Shown in pieces: positions 44,777 to 64,000 of a stretch of 64,000 nucleotides of DNA. The stretch is from Turbatrix aceti (lineage: Eukaryota; Nematoda; Chromadorea; Rhabditida; Panagrolaimidae): the NCBI GenBank assembly GCA_963969345.1, contig OZ017767.1, forward strand, positions 4,802,739 to 4,866,738, given 5' to 3'. Position numbers and translations under genes: made by a program. The notes beneath the pieces were generated by a model. It searched no databases and was not told the origin of the DNA. It worked only from the letters and a program-made list of their open reading frames with translations. Every line of letters starts with the position of its first letter. Positions within the stretch are counted from its first letter, which is position 1.

Positions 44777-45843
44777 ATGCCCTTGTGCAGCTTTAATCTC
44801 ACCATCCTTCTTCCGCCTCCTTTGACATATCCGCAGAGGATCAGGATGAACATCATTTCTCTGGTGCCGTACGTGTACCTTCTGCCTACGTTGGTGGTCC
44901 AAATCGTGCTGCTGGTCGTGTTGCGAAAAAAAGAAAATTCGAACGTTATGAGCCAGGGGTTCTACAAGCTGGTCTACTATTCGCTCATTGTTGTGAGTCG
45001 CTCGCTAGGTGCCGTTGTTGGGTTGCCTAACAGTCGTTTTTTGAGGGAACGATGGCGATTGTCTTCCCGCCGTTTTCCAGCAGATTTGGAGACGCGCCGC
45101 TTATGTTCCCGGTTTTTCGCTGGCTGGTGAACAAGCGAGTCCTCGGAGACGTAATTCAGGTGTGCAACTACTACAGCATCTACGGGATGTGCCTAAGCAT
45201 CCTCATCATTGCAGTCAACAGATTCAGCCACGTGATCTATCCTCTGAGCGCGAGAAGCTTCTGGAACGAGCACACGAACAAGGTGGCCCTCGTCACCTAT
45301 GCTTTCCCTATTTTACTGGTCTGGCCCATCGTCTACGGCGGCAGCTGCATCTTCGAAGCCAGCGGCGCGTACTACCGGCTGGACTACAACATGTTCAGTG
45401 TACCGAGGCTGCTCCGCTTGCAGTACTCCATCATGTGGGTGGTCCTGCCGGCTACGGTGGCGACCGGCGTGTGCAACATCTGCGTGCTGACCACCCTGAT
45501 CAAGGCGCACAAGCTGCACAGGAAATCTTCGAAAGAGACCCGACTAGCGATTTACATCGTCGTGGTCGGAGCGTTCGAGGTTATCTTCGTCATTGTCGAG
45601 CTGATACTGGTTTTGATGTCGTTGAGCGGCATCATTGATACAAACAGCGGAATCGTCGTTGCCCGGTTGTTGCCCATCATCGGCGACGGCATTATTCTGA
45701 CTCAGTGCTGGTTTCTCATCATTATGAGCTCGGATATCAGAAATCTGCTTCGGGCCGAGTTTCGTCTCGTAGACAGTACACCTTCGCACACACACGCACA
45801 AGTGTCCAATTCCCTGATGTTGTCCAACGTTGTTTTTGCGTGA
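44777..45843 (+). CDS. Serpentine chemoreceptor (SRG-superfamily 7TM), copy 1
   Basis: Two exons (44777-44992, 45034-45843) give 341 aa with seven hydrophobic segments. TM1 is YVYLLPTLVVQIVLLVVL; the TM3 end reads LIIAVNRFSHVIYPLSA, like the AxNRxxxxxxP pattern of nematode SRG/SRV receptors. The loop FWNEHTNKVALVTYAF and the TM7 region GDGIILTQCWFLIIMSSDIR are shared with the next gene. Exon 2 may instead start at GGAACG (45046); both keep frame. These plasma-membrane receptors usually detect environmental chemicals in sensory cilia. A TATTTTAGTAG acceptor-like tract precedes the ATG. Confidence 0.88.
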
Positions 45844-46415
45844 AAACAGTACAAACTATAAGACAACGGACTACAAAGCATGAGACCTTGAAATGTAAAT
45901 GTCACGGATACAATTCTCGGATTCCTTCGTGTTGTACTCACCGATTAGTAAAAACTAGGCTTTCAAAAAAATGTCGTTTTATTTTTGACTCATTCACGGT
46001 TCGTTGAATGCAAACATCAGAACTGGCTCCGCCGTCTGTCATTCGCCGTTCAGATCTTCCGCTTGTGCCGGTCAGAATACAATACTTGGTCTGTTCTACT
46101 TTTTACGGTGCTGACGTCAGCATCAACACATGTTTATGTCGTCGATGCCTTCTACCACGATCCCCTGTGATAAGTTGTTTACGCTGTAGAGGATACTTGT
46201 TAGCAATTATACAGTTTTTTAGACGTTTATAATGAGGTGTGACCATGAGCATTACGGATTTACATCTCATTACATCGCTTGCACTGGCCAACTGAAATGA
46301 TGTACTCCCTGGGGCATACGGTAGCTCTGGTAGCCTTCGAAAAGTGCCGTCATATATGCAAACTTCTCATCTTCTTAATCGGTTGTGTTTACGCAAACTG
46401 TCGGTGGTTTTAGCC
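45844..46415. other. Spacer between tandem chemoreceptors
   Basis: No gene seen. It ends GGTTTTAG directly before the CCATG of the second receptor, a likely trans-splice acceptor. Confidence 0.5.
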
Positions 46416-47469
46416 ATGTCGTATTGCACGAGTTATCAGAATCTGTCGAATCCGGCGTTGGCCATCGACGAAGCATTTCTTGGCACTTTATTTGCCATGA
46501 TCCCTTTGATCTACCTAATGCCAACGATTTTTCTTCAACTTTTGATTTTGGGAATGATCGTGACCAGTCCAAAGTTGTGGAAAAAACCTTTTTACAAAAT
46601 TGTAACTTATACGTTTGTACTGGTGAGCTTGATTTCTTATAAACAAATAATGGCATTTTTAATTCTAGGGCATTTTCTGCATAATTTTTCCACCTGTAGC
46701 CACGCGACTCGGCGACGTTCCGTTCATGTTTCCGTTCTTTGTTTGGCTCATAAGGCATCCAACAGTCGCCGGCGTCTTTGTCTTCATCATGTTCTACAGC
46801 GCGTACGGCATGAGTTTCGGTGTTCTTCTGCTTGCTGCCAATCGCAGCAGCGTCGCCATTTGGCCGGTTTGGGCGGTGGATTTCTGGAAAGAGCACACCA
46901 CCAAGGTCATCCTGTTATGCTGCGTTGTGCCCCTGTTTTTTATCTGGCAGGTCTTCTACGCCGGCCCTTGCGTTTACGAGATCAAAAATCGTTTCTACCG
47001 CCTCGACTATCACGGCGAAAAGCTTCCTACCTTCCTGCAGATTTACTACAGCGGCACGATCGTCGGCATCCTTTGTTTCTCTTTCACAACTTTTTGCAAC
47101 ATCCGAGTTTTCTGGAGTCTGTTGAAGACCAAAGCCACGAAACGCCATGAAACCAAGCTCGCTGTTTATGCCGTCATCGTTGGAAGCGCTCAGCTTGTCT
47201 ACATCGTCGCACAGGTTATCATCGCGCTCGTCACCTATAGCGTGTCAAACGACGAATCTGCCAGCCGCTTTTTCCTGCGCTTCCTGCCCTTCGTCGGGGA
47301 TGCGTTCATTGTCACACACTGCTGGTCCCTGCTTTTCATGAGCTCGGATGTCAAGCAGCAGCTAAGACGTGTTGCATCCAACTTTGTTGGATCGTTGGCC
47401 GTATCGAGTTCCGCAATTGCTACCGTCCCGGCAGTACGCATGCGTGCGCTATCTGCAAGTTCAACTTGA
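46416..47469 (+). CDS. Serpentine chemoreceptor (SRG-superfamily 7TM), copy 2
   Basis: Two exons (46416-46622, 46669-47469) joined by a 46-nt phase-0 intron give 335 aa. It aligns along its whole length with copy 1: FPPVATRLGDVPFMFPFF against FPPFSSRFGDAPLMFPVF, VLLLAANRSSVAIWP, FWKEHTTKVIL, ETKLAVYAVIVGSAQ, and GDAFIVTHCWSLLFMSSDVK. Intron position is conserved with copy 1. The NRSS in place of NRFS after TM3 is a small departure. The two are a tandem duplication that has diverged substantially. Confidence 0.88.
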
Positions 47470-47878
47470 AGAAAACAACAGATCAACAAACACGTGGTCG
47501 CAAACAACTTTCGCTTTCACCGAGTCAGTTAGTCGCAAAATGTATTTGAACTTTTAATCGTCCGCTGGAAACGGATGATTTTGCACACAAAACACTGCCT
47601 GTTGATTTCTATTTTTTGGCTGACAAACGTCTTGCTCGCAGTGGCCCATCCTTTTCCGCTGGTCGCTATCAGAGCGCTCTTGTCATCTTCCAAGACGAGC
47701 AGAGAATACCACAGACACGCTCGAACTTTCTTCAACGAGCGATCACTTTTAGACGGTCAAAGATTAGCAGGGGCCGTTTTGTCTTTGTACTCATCGAAAA
47801 CAATTTTCAATATGAAGGTTTTTTTTTGGTGCAATATAAACATTTTGTTTTCTTACTTTGCAACTCACGAAAGTGATC
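47470..47878. other. Promoter region of the first alcohol dehydrogenase
   Basis: Intergenic; no coding signal supported. No clear TATA box, unlike the second dehydrogenase. Confidence 0.45.
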
Positions 47879-49029
47879 ATGTCCGCCGAAACTGTCCCTA
47901 AACGCCAACTCGCCGCTGTTTTCCATGAAATTGAAGGCCCCGTCGGAGTCGAGGAAATCGACGTGCCGGAGCCCGGCCCCGAGGATATCCTGGTCAAGGT
48001 GCTCTACTCCGGAGTCTGCCACAGCGATTTGCATATCTGGATGGGAGATTTTCCTGTCAAGCCTTCTGGACTCACCGTAGGCGGCCACGAAGGCGCCGGC
48101 GTTGTGGTCAAAATCGGCTCCCATGTCACCAATTTCAAAGTCGGTGACCGCGCAGGAATCAAGGTAAACAAGGTTTATCTATGTAGGTCACCTCTCACGC
48201 GGTTGTTTTTTCAGTGGATTAACGGCACCTGCCAGTGCTGCACCATGTGCAAAGGAGGCCACGAGACAAACTGCACCACCGTCATCTACTCAAGCATCAA
48301 CCGAGCCGGCACCTTCCAGCAGTACGCACTCTCCAAGGCCACCGATGCTGCCTTCATCGCGCCTCATCTCAACATGGCCAAGGTTGCGCCTTTGCTCTGC
48401 GCTGTAAGTAACCGGTTTCGGGGACCTGGAAAACTTTGTGGTTGCAGGGTGTGACTGTGTACAAGGCTCTCAAAGTCGCCAACGCTCAGGCCGGTAACAT
48501 CGTCGCCATCAACGGCGCCGGTGGCGGTCTCGGCTCGCTTGCCATTCAGTACGCCAAGGCCATGGGCTTCCGTGTCCTGGCCATCGATTTTGGTGAGGAG
48601 AAAGAAAAGCACTGCAAAAACCTTGGTGCCGAGTTCTACGTTGACGTCGGCAAAACCAAGGATCTTGTCGAAACAATTGTCAATCTCACCAATGGAGGCC
48701 CACATTCGGTCATCAACCTTGCCACCGCCGAGAAGCCTATCCAGCAGGCAGCCGAGTACGTTCGCACCTGCGGCACCGTTGTTTTGGTCAGTCTGCCCAA
48801 GGACGCGCACCTCAAATCCGACGTTTTCTGGACGGTCTTCCGCAAGATCACCATCAAGGGCTCGTACGTCGGCTCGCGCCAGGACACCGACGAAGCACTC
48901 GACTTCTTCGCCCGCGGCCTTGTCGACGTGCCAATCGCCATCGAGCCACTCAAAAACCTGCCATCCGTCTACGAACGAATGCTCAAGGGCCAAATTGCCG
49001 GCCGCATCGTCCTTGATCTTTGGAAGTAA
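47879..49029 (+). CDS. Zinc alcohol dehydrogenase, yeast-ADH1 type, copy 1
   Basis: Three exons (47879-48163, 48215-48403, 48448-49029) encode 351 aa. The catalytic zinc site has [10 protein letters not shown] and GGHEGAG. The structural zinc ligands are the four Cys of [16 protein letters not shown] with the standard 2-2-7 spacing. The NAD-binding Rossmann loop is [18 protein letters not shown]. This is the tetrameric fungal/bacterial-like class that nematodes also carry (C. elegans sodh-1/sodh-2). It should oxidise short alcohols to aldehydes with NAD+ in the cytosol. The other two copies lie downstream in the same orientation. It has one more intron than copy 2. Confidence 0.95.
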
Positions 49030-49506
49030 TCGAACACCTGTACCACTCATTGTTTGCTTGCACAAAATCACTGCTTATTTTGTATCCGCTGTGAAATAAA
49101 TTTTTATTCTTGAATTCTGCCATTTTTTTGTCGACACAATGCACAAGGGGGAATTAAGCAATGCAAGCCCGTCCAAGCCACCACGTGATTGCTTCTTTTT
49201 CGCTTGTCGCGTCCGACCTCTAGCTAGTGTTTTCTTTCTCTGTTGGCTCTATGTAGCCAGTGTGCGTTTTGAGAACATGCACGTAGTGTTTGTCGGCGCT
49301 TCGCTAACCAAAGATCACGGGCAGCAGCCGCCTATGTGCACACAAACAACGTGCTCGACATGTTGCCTGGTGCGTTTGTTTCCCCTTGCGGAGCAAGAGG
49401 CCCGCCTCCTGCCTGGATGCTGTATATAAAACGGCTTTGCGCTCTCTTCTAGCCATCACCAATACTCAAGTACTGTTCAATTTCAACCCCTAACAATTTT
49501 CTGACA
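49030..49506. other. Promoter region of the second alcohol dehydrogenase
   Basis: Intergenic stretch with AATAAA for copy 1 near 49095 and a strong TATA box at 49423. No gene seen. Confidence 0.5.
49423..49430 (+). promoter_or_regulatory. TATA box of alcohol dehydrogenase copy 2
   Basis: TATATAAA lies 77 bp before the ATG at 49507 and matches the consensus exactly. It implies a start around 49455 and fits strong or inducible expression. Function is inferred. Confidence 0.75.
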
Positions 49507-50623
49507 ATGGTTTCGTACACTCCCGGAGAGCCAATTCCTGCCACGCAGAAGGCCGCTGTCTTCGACACCATCGGAGGCCCTATCACGGTCCGCGACATCC
49601 CAGTTCCCGAGCCTGGACCGGAAGAAGTTCTCGTCAAGGTCGTCTTCTCCGGCGTGTGCCACACTGATCTTCACGTCTGGCTTGGCGACTTCCCCGTCCT
49701 GCCCAAGGGCCCTCTCGTTGGAGGCCACGAAGGCGCTGGCTACGCCGTCAAGATCGGCAGCGACGTCAAGAACGTCCAGCTCGGTGACACCGTCGGCATC
49801 AAGTGGATCAACCGCACCTGCCTGGCCTGCGAGCACTGCAAGCGCGGCGATGAGCCCAACTGCCACAACGCCGCCTGCTCCGGTCTCAGCATCAACGGCT
49901 CCTTCCAGCAGTATGCCCTCGTCAAGGGCACCGAAGCCGCTCCCATTCCCAAAGGCGTCGATCTCGCAAAAGTTGCTCCCATTCTTTGCGCTGTAAGTTT
50001 TACCCGTTCTTTGTGCTCTCAAGACAGTTTATTTTCAGGGTGTGACTGTGTACAAAGCTCTCAAAGTCGCCAACGCTCAGGCCGGTAACATCGTCGCCAT
50101 CAACGGTGCCGGTGGTGGTCTCGGCTCTCTTGCCGTGCAGTACGCCAAGGCCATGGGCTTCCGGGTGCTTGCCATCGACTTCGGAGAGGAGAAGGAGAAG
50201 CACTGCAAGAAGCTCGGCGCCGAGTTCTACATCGATGTCGGCAAGACCCCTGACGTCGTTGACGCAGTTGTGAAGCTCACCAACGGCGGCCCGCACTCCG
50301 TCATCAACCTTGCCACCGCTGAGAAGCCCATCCTCCAGGCCACCGAGTACGTCCGAACCTGCGGAACTGTCGTTCTGGTCTCGCTGCCCAAGGATGCTCA
50401 CCTTAACGCCGACGTCTTCTGGACCGTCTTCCGCAAAGTGACCATCAAGGGATCGTACGTCGGCACCCGCCAGGACACCGACGAGGCTCTCGACTTCTTC
50501 GCCCGCGGCCTCATCGAGGTGCCCATTGCCATCGAGACCCTCGACAGCATCCCCTCCATCTACGAACGCATGTCGAAGGGCGCCATCACGGGCCGCATCG
50601 TTCTCGACCTCTGGAAGCTTTGA
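49507..50623 (+). CDS. Zinc alcohol dehydrogenase, yeast-ADH1 type, copy 2
   Basis: Two exons (49507-49992, 50039-50623) give 356 aa. Catalytic zinc site GVCHTDLHVWLGD and GGHEGAG; structural zinc Cys in TCLACEHCKRGDEPNC; Rossmann loop [18 protein letters not shown]. Compared with copy 1 it has five extra N-terminal residues and lacks the first intron, but shares the intron before [14 protein letters not shown]. Codon use is more biased toward C-ending codons than copy 1, consistent with higher expression, and a perfect TATA box lies upstream. Same enzymatic role expected; substrate preference not predictable. Confidence 0.95.
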
Positions 50624-51395
50624 TTGTATGTATGCGTAGCGCTATCGAGCATGGAATAGCTTGAGTATTGTGATTGCTGGCAATAAAACTAATTGAAACT
50701 CAGAAGGGTTCATTGGCGAAGCAATGCAAAAAACAAGGTTAGCGAGCTATAAAATTGTTGTTGAGCACAAAGATCTGCCGCCGGCTTTTCCAAAAAAAGT
50801 TGTGCTGGCAGATGTGTGTTGGTGGTGGTGCACAAACAAACATCGTAAAAAGCACGTCCGCTTTTGCACTCGCGGAGTAATAAAAGGACGGCGTTTTTTT
50901 GCACTCAGTCGGTGATGTTTGGTCGAAACACTTAACCATGGACCCTCTTCGGTGCAAAATGCAGGAAATACGCGTACATTCCGGCTGTTGCCCAATTAGC
51001 AAAGCGCCAAACACAGCACTCGCGCGAAAGCAAAAGCGGGAACAAAATAATAACACGAGGGACCTGGAAAAACGGCGTGGCGTCAAAATATTTGAGTCAT
51101 ATTACCCGAATTAATAAAGTACAAAACAAATTTTATTCAAAAACTTTATCCACAAAATCTCGGTTATTTATCAAAACCAAAGAAACAAAATAGTGTTACT
51201 CGCGTTATAAAAAGAGTTTATTGCAAAGCACTTATCATCAAAAGTAACAAAACAGCGTCGAAAAAATTTTACTCATAAAATTTTGGTAATCACTTGTACG
51301 TTGATTCAAGAGTAACAAAATGAACAGAAGATAACAGAATAGTGAACTAAAGTAACAAAATAGCATTGGAAAAGTGTGAGTCATATTTTTTCGAC
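50624..51395. other. Intergenic, AT-rich, replaces 5' half of the third dehydrogenase
   Basis: The first part holds an AATAAAAGGACGGCG element (50879-50893) resembling the copy-2 TATA region. From about 51030 the DNA is AT-rich with recurring AGTAACAAAATAG-like units (near 51240, 51310 and 51350) and two copies of GAGTCATATT (51094 and 51380). No coding sequence for a GroES-like domain is present. Confidence 0.6.
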
Positions 51396-52108
51396 GCGCA
51401 ATACGCCATCGTCAAAGGCACCGAAGCCGCTCCAATTCCCAAAGGCTGTAACCTCTCCAAAGTCGCTCCTATTCTCTGTGCGGTACGTTTTCCTAAAATG
51501 CAATCGAACCAACAAGCCTGTTTCAGGGCGTGACTGTGTACAAAGCCCTCAAAGTCGCCAACGCTCAGGCCGGAAACATCGTCGCCATCAACGGTGCTGG
51601 CGGCGGTCTCGGCTCGCTGGCCATTCAGTACGCCAAGGCCATGGGCTACCGCGTGCTCGCCATCGACATCGGCGAGGAGAAAGGCAAGCACTGCAAAGAG
51701 CTCGGCGCTGAGTTTTACGTCGACGTCGGCAAAACCAAGGACATCGTTGACCACATCAAGAAGCTCACTCATGGCGGCGCACACTCGGTGATCAGTCTCG
51801 CAACCGCAGAGGAACCCATCGTGCAGGCCACGGAATACGTCCGCTCTTGTGGCACTGTGGTGCTGGTCTCTTTGCCAAAAGATGCGAAACTTAAGGCCGA
51901 CGTTTTCTGGACCGTCTTCCGCAAAATCACCATCAAGGGTTCGTACGTCGGCACTCGCCAGGACACGGACGAAGCCCTCGATTTCTTCGTCCGCGGCCTC
52001 ATCGATTGTCCGGTGGTCGTCGAGCCTCTTTCGAGCCTTCCGACTGTCTACGATCGTCTGAAGAAGGGCGTAATCACTGGCAGGATTGTCTTGGATCTGT
52101 GGAAGTAA
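51396..52108 (+). pseudogene. 5'-truncated alcohol dehydrogenase, copy 3
   Basis: Homology starts abruptly at about 51396 in the middle of the catalytic domain (QYAIVKGTEAAPIPKG), continues to a normal donor at 51482|GTACG, and resumes after TTTCAG with an intact last exon (51527-52108) from [14 protein letters not shown] to VLDLWK. The whole N-terminal half, including both zinc sites and the ATG, is missing, so it cannot make an active enzyme by itself. The remaining frame has no stop or frameshift, which suggests a recent loss or some retained use of the coenzyme-binding half. A start at GTG/ATG in the last exon would give only a Rossmann domain. Confidence 0.85.
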
Positions 52109-53351
52109 TTTGTGCATCTGGTATGAGCCGACCCCTGGTTCGGGAGCAAAAGAACACTGACAATAAACTTGCTTGACGATCGAACTTGTTTATCGAGATT
52201 ACGAGCTGTGCTGCTCATTAAAAGGACAATTACCTGCACGTTCTCTGACCCCGCTCAGAACCGCGTACTGTGCATTCTACCGGAATGACGAGTGCTGTGG
52301 TCCGCGATTCGCGTGATGTCTTTTGTGCCGAGGGGTTCAAGTGGTCCTTTTGTGTACCTCGACGATGCTAATACATCTTGAGCACACTTGGTTATTGTGC
52401 TATTGTATCTAGGACTCTGCAAATTTTGCAACCTCACTGGTCTTCGCAGTAAAGGGCTTCGTCACCTGAAAATTTATCTGAGAAACATGTATGAATCAGT
52501 GTAACACTGCATATGACTTTGAGGCGCCTCTTTGTGCATCACACCTCACGTGAAGGCTGAGACGATTCGATTCTTCCGAGGTGTTTCAGTCGCCTCTAAT
52601 TTATAAATAAAGCAAAATTTCATTAAACTACGGTGCTTGAAAATGCAATTTAAAATCACAAAACAGTAAGATGTCAAATTAATATTATTCATAAGTTTTA
52701 TTTTTTGAACAAACAAAAGTTGTATACATACATAAAATTTGAAACATGAGAGGCTTCGGAAACTGCCTCTGACGCTCCTCAGAGTCAGGGGACAATGGGA
52801 ATCGCTTCTTGTGACTCACGCCCCACTCCTTGAGGCGAAGGCGATTCAGCCAAAAAAGTCACATTGGTATGAATCGATTTGATTTCGTTATTTACATGTT
52901 TTACCCGTCTTCAAGAGTCGGTCCAACCTGACTGATGAACAGGCATGGAACCCACTGACAAATTTGATCACGTTTTGCAAAAACAAATGATTTTCCACGG
53001 CTGAAGTTGAAGTGCGGTACGCACTACAGAAACCAGATGAAATACATACATGCAGATGCGCGCGAGCAGTGCACTTATGCCGTTTGTGCGATCAACATCC
53101 GACTCCTCCGTGCGTGTTGTTGTGCAACACGAAGCCGAAGGCCTAAAATAAATTTGTGTTCCCCTCCAACATCGACCCGGTGAGCTATCGTAACAGGTGA
53201 TAGTATTGAGCGTTTATTCAACGTTCACGTATGATTCTCGTCTTCAAAGGCAACGGGTAACGGAGAATGTCTTTAAACAAACACCGGGATGTGGAATGCG
53301 AATGTCTGAGATGATGTGAGATGCTGGTGAGCGCCCGAAACGGCGATACGA
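52109..53351. other. Intergenic region, no gene seen
   Basis: 1.2 kb between the truncated dehydrogenase and the 3' end of the kinase D gene. It contains GAGGCG/CGCCTC-like motifs in both orientations between 52520 and 52860. No coding support. Confidence 0.45.
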
Positions 53352-62038
<8,687 letters not shown>

Positions 62039-62339
62039 CGCAGGGAAGCCGACGTGCCACAAACGAAACCACCACCACCAACTTCTTCTACAAGACAAGC
62101 GCCAAAAAAACAATCAAAGAGAGCGAGATGCAAGCACGGCGCGAACGACTTCTCGCCTAAGGAGACCAATTTACTCGTGTCGAGTGTCGAGTGAGTTGGC
62201 GTCGATGATGAGTCCTCAGATAATGGCGGGGAGGGGGCAGGCGATTGCCCTAACACGCGGCGGCTTCTAATGGCCTTCGTCTAACCCGAGCATTAGAGGC
62301 GAGCGGTGCGCGAAAGGCGCCAGCGAGGGGAGATAAGAC

Positions 62340-63191
62340 TTAGGACCGTTCACCATAAGGCCTTTCACCATAAGGCTTTTCACCATAGGAACGTTCCCCA
62401 TATGGGCCTTTCGCCATATGGAATACTCCCCATAGGAACGCTCACCATATCGGGCATTTCCCCATACGGGCGGTTTCCCATATACGCGTTACCCCATAGG
62501 GCGATTCACCATATCACCAAGTAATTTTTGTGGGGGAAATTGAAGGTTTAGTGGCATATATCAAAATTGTAAATTTCTGAAAAAAAGTACGAATTCCGGG
62601 TTTTCGTGCGCGCCGAAGTTGACTGTGACGTTGCCAGGAGTCACAAAATGTTATCATTTTTGAGTCATAACGTGTTGCTTTATCAAATTTTATTTTTAAT
62701 TTATGCTAGTATGTTTAATTCAAAAATAAAATAATTTGAAAAAATGTATAAAATATTCAATCAAATAGAAATTACTATAAAAAATCTGAGACACTTATTA
62801 CAAAAGGTCCAGTGATATGGGGAATGCAAATGAAAAAATATGTTTTATCACTCAAAAATGATAACATTTTGTGATACCGCATTTTGTGACTCCTGGCAAC
62901 GTCACAGTCAACTTCGGCGCGCACGAAAACCCGGAATTCGTACTTTTTTTTCATAAATTTACAATTTTGATATATGCCACTAAACCTTCAATTTCCCCCA
63001 CAAAAATTACTTGGTGATATGGTGAATCGCCCTATGGGGTAACGCGTATATGGGAAACCGCCCGTATGGGGAAATGCCCGATATGGTGAGCGTTCCTATG
63101 GGGAGTATTCCATATGGCGAAAGGCCCATATGGGGAACGTTCCTATGGTGAAAAGCCTTATGGTGAAAGGCCTTATGGTGAACGGTCCTTA
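62340..63191. mobile_element. Foldback/MITE-like element with TTA target duplication
   Basis: Left arm (62343 to about 62667) and right arm (about 62849-63188) are near-perfect inverted copies differing at only a few bases plus a short insertion in the right arm. Both ends read GGACCGTTCACCATAAGG, and TTA flanks each side (62340-62342, 63189-63191). The outer ~180 bp of each arm is a degenerate tandem repeat with a CCATA core every ~17 bp, often the self-palindrome CCATATGG. An AT-rich ~180-bp core lacks coding capacity. TTA duplication, GG-starting inverted ends and size suggest a non-autonomous PIF/Harbinger element. Arm identity implies recent movement or gene conversion. Confidence 0.88.
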
Positions 63192-64000
63192 TGGCCACGG
63201 CACGACTTGGCAAGGGTTAAAAAACGACTTAACCCTGCACACTGCTGGGCAGCCGGACAACTTGCCACCTGCCGTCTCCGTCCCCCGGCCCGTGGGCACG
63301 GTTAAATAGCCGGTTCAAGGCATGGTTAGCGGGTGATGACTCTTGGGCGGGTTGGGCGTTGCTCTTCCGGGATTATCTCGTCGACGGTGACGCAGCCAGC
63401 AGCCCGAGCTGCTTCGTTGTTGTTTTGTAAGCAGGAGAGCACAAGACAAGGCGCCTCAGCTCGCGGAAAAGCCCCTGCTACTTGGCATTCCAGTGGGTCA
63501 ATCGAGGGTGCCTGCGCGGACATTCTTGCGTCACCCGATGGCAAGCAAAACACCAAAAGCAGGTCGGCTTACGCGTCGCATCGCATCGCATCGTTGTTGT
63601 TGTTGTTGTGTCGCGCGGCAACATCGACGACAAAAAGACGGATACCTTCTCCGAAAATGTCAAGCGCCCCCGGAGTGAGTGGACGGCGGATTACGCGTCA
63701 CCCAGGGCTGTGCGCAGTCTTCTGCCCTTGGGACAAAAATCCTTGACTGTTCTATCGCTGCATTCAAAAAATACTGCGCCAGCCAAAAACAATCACAAGA
63801 GACAAATCTGAATTTCCTAGAAAAGCAGAACTCTGACACAAACCAATTCGAACTACCACAGTTTCAGAAAAATACTAAAAGTTAGTTAGCAAGTGTAAAT
63901 TTCGTAGTTACTTGTATCAATACAGTTGCCTCGACACGCAAACTCTCGCCTGCGCTTTTAGGGGGTATGAAGGAAATTGATTTTGTCTAAGAACCTTCAA
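63192..64000. other. Window-end region, no gene seen
   Basis: No coding exon supported. It contains short microsatellites at about 63576-63612: GCATC repeats followed by GTT repeats. Confidence 0.45.

Noticed and set aside
48364..49071. 235-codon minus-strand frame opposite the alcohol dehydrogenase
   Set aside because: Mirror frame of a strongly codon-biased coding exon; equivalents occur opposite copies 2 and 3.
51105..51395. CRISPR-like spaced repeats (AGTAACAAAAT)
   Set aside because: Units are short, unevenly spaced and diverged, and the genome is eukaryotic; simple AT-rich repeats.
62306..62524. His/Pro-rich frames in the inverted-repeat arms
   Set aside because: The same translation occurs in both arms because it is the ~17-bp non-coding repeat of the mobile element.

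Overview
The window is nuclear DNA from a metazoan, most likely a free-living nematode. Genes are split by many introns of about 43-60 nt with T-rich ...TTTCAG acceptors. Several starts follow directly after an AG acceptor, as in spliced-leader trans-splicing. Genes are closely packed, and some families are nematode-restricted: a ground-like domain protein and serpentine chemoreceptors. I rebuilt exon models by hand. Except where stated, each total is a multiple of three. I do not assign a species.

Layout. 0.4-4.2 kb: a tight same-strand trio of fibrillarin, DPH2 (diphthamide synthesis) and a MogA/gephyrin-G protein, with operon-like spacing. 4.2-6.8 kb: no gene seen. 6.8-9.6 kb: a secreted Pro/Gly-rich orphan with a tRNA-Ile(AAT) antisense in one intron. 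10.1-16.2 kb (minus): an acetylcholine-receptor-like channel subunit, a phospholipase C-beta-like gene and a small Cys-rich membrane protein. 16.4-17.8 kb: an SH2 plus Fes/Fer-type tyrosine kinase. 18.0-22.7 kb (minus): an orphan and an arylsulfatase. 22.7-28.5 kb: a gene desert with a GC-rich tandem repeat. 28.5-35.0 kb: NXF1-type mRNA export factor (minus), then FUS/TAF15-like RNA-binding protein and DNAJC8 (both plus).

36-52 kb is an accessory, fast-evolving plus-strand block: a ground-like secreted protein, a double C-type-lectin/double-CUB protein behind a GATA-site cluster, four tandem two-exon genes for tiny single-pass membrane proteins, a roughly 30-copy Tyr-Gly repeat protein, two tandem chemoreceptors, and two complete plus one 5'-truncated zinc alcohol dehydrogenase. 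53.4-62.0 kb (minus) is one long protein kinase D gene (C1-C1-PH-kinase) with an internal alternative first exon. 62.34-63.19 kb is an 846-bp foldback element flanked by TTA, with nearly identical inverted arms of about 320 bp, resembling a PIF/Harbinger MITE.

The most novel-looking material is the tandem microprotein cluster and its neighbouring YYGV-repeat gene (39.8-44.6 kb).
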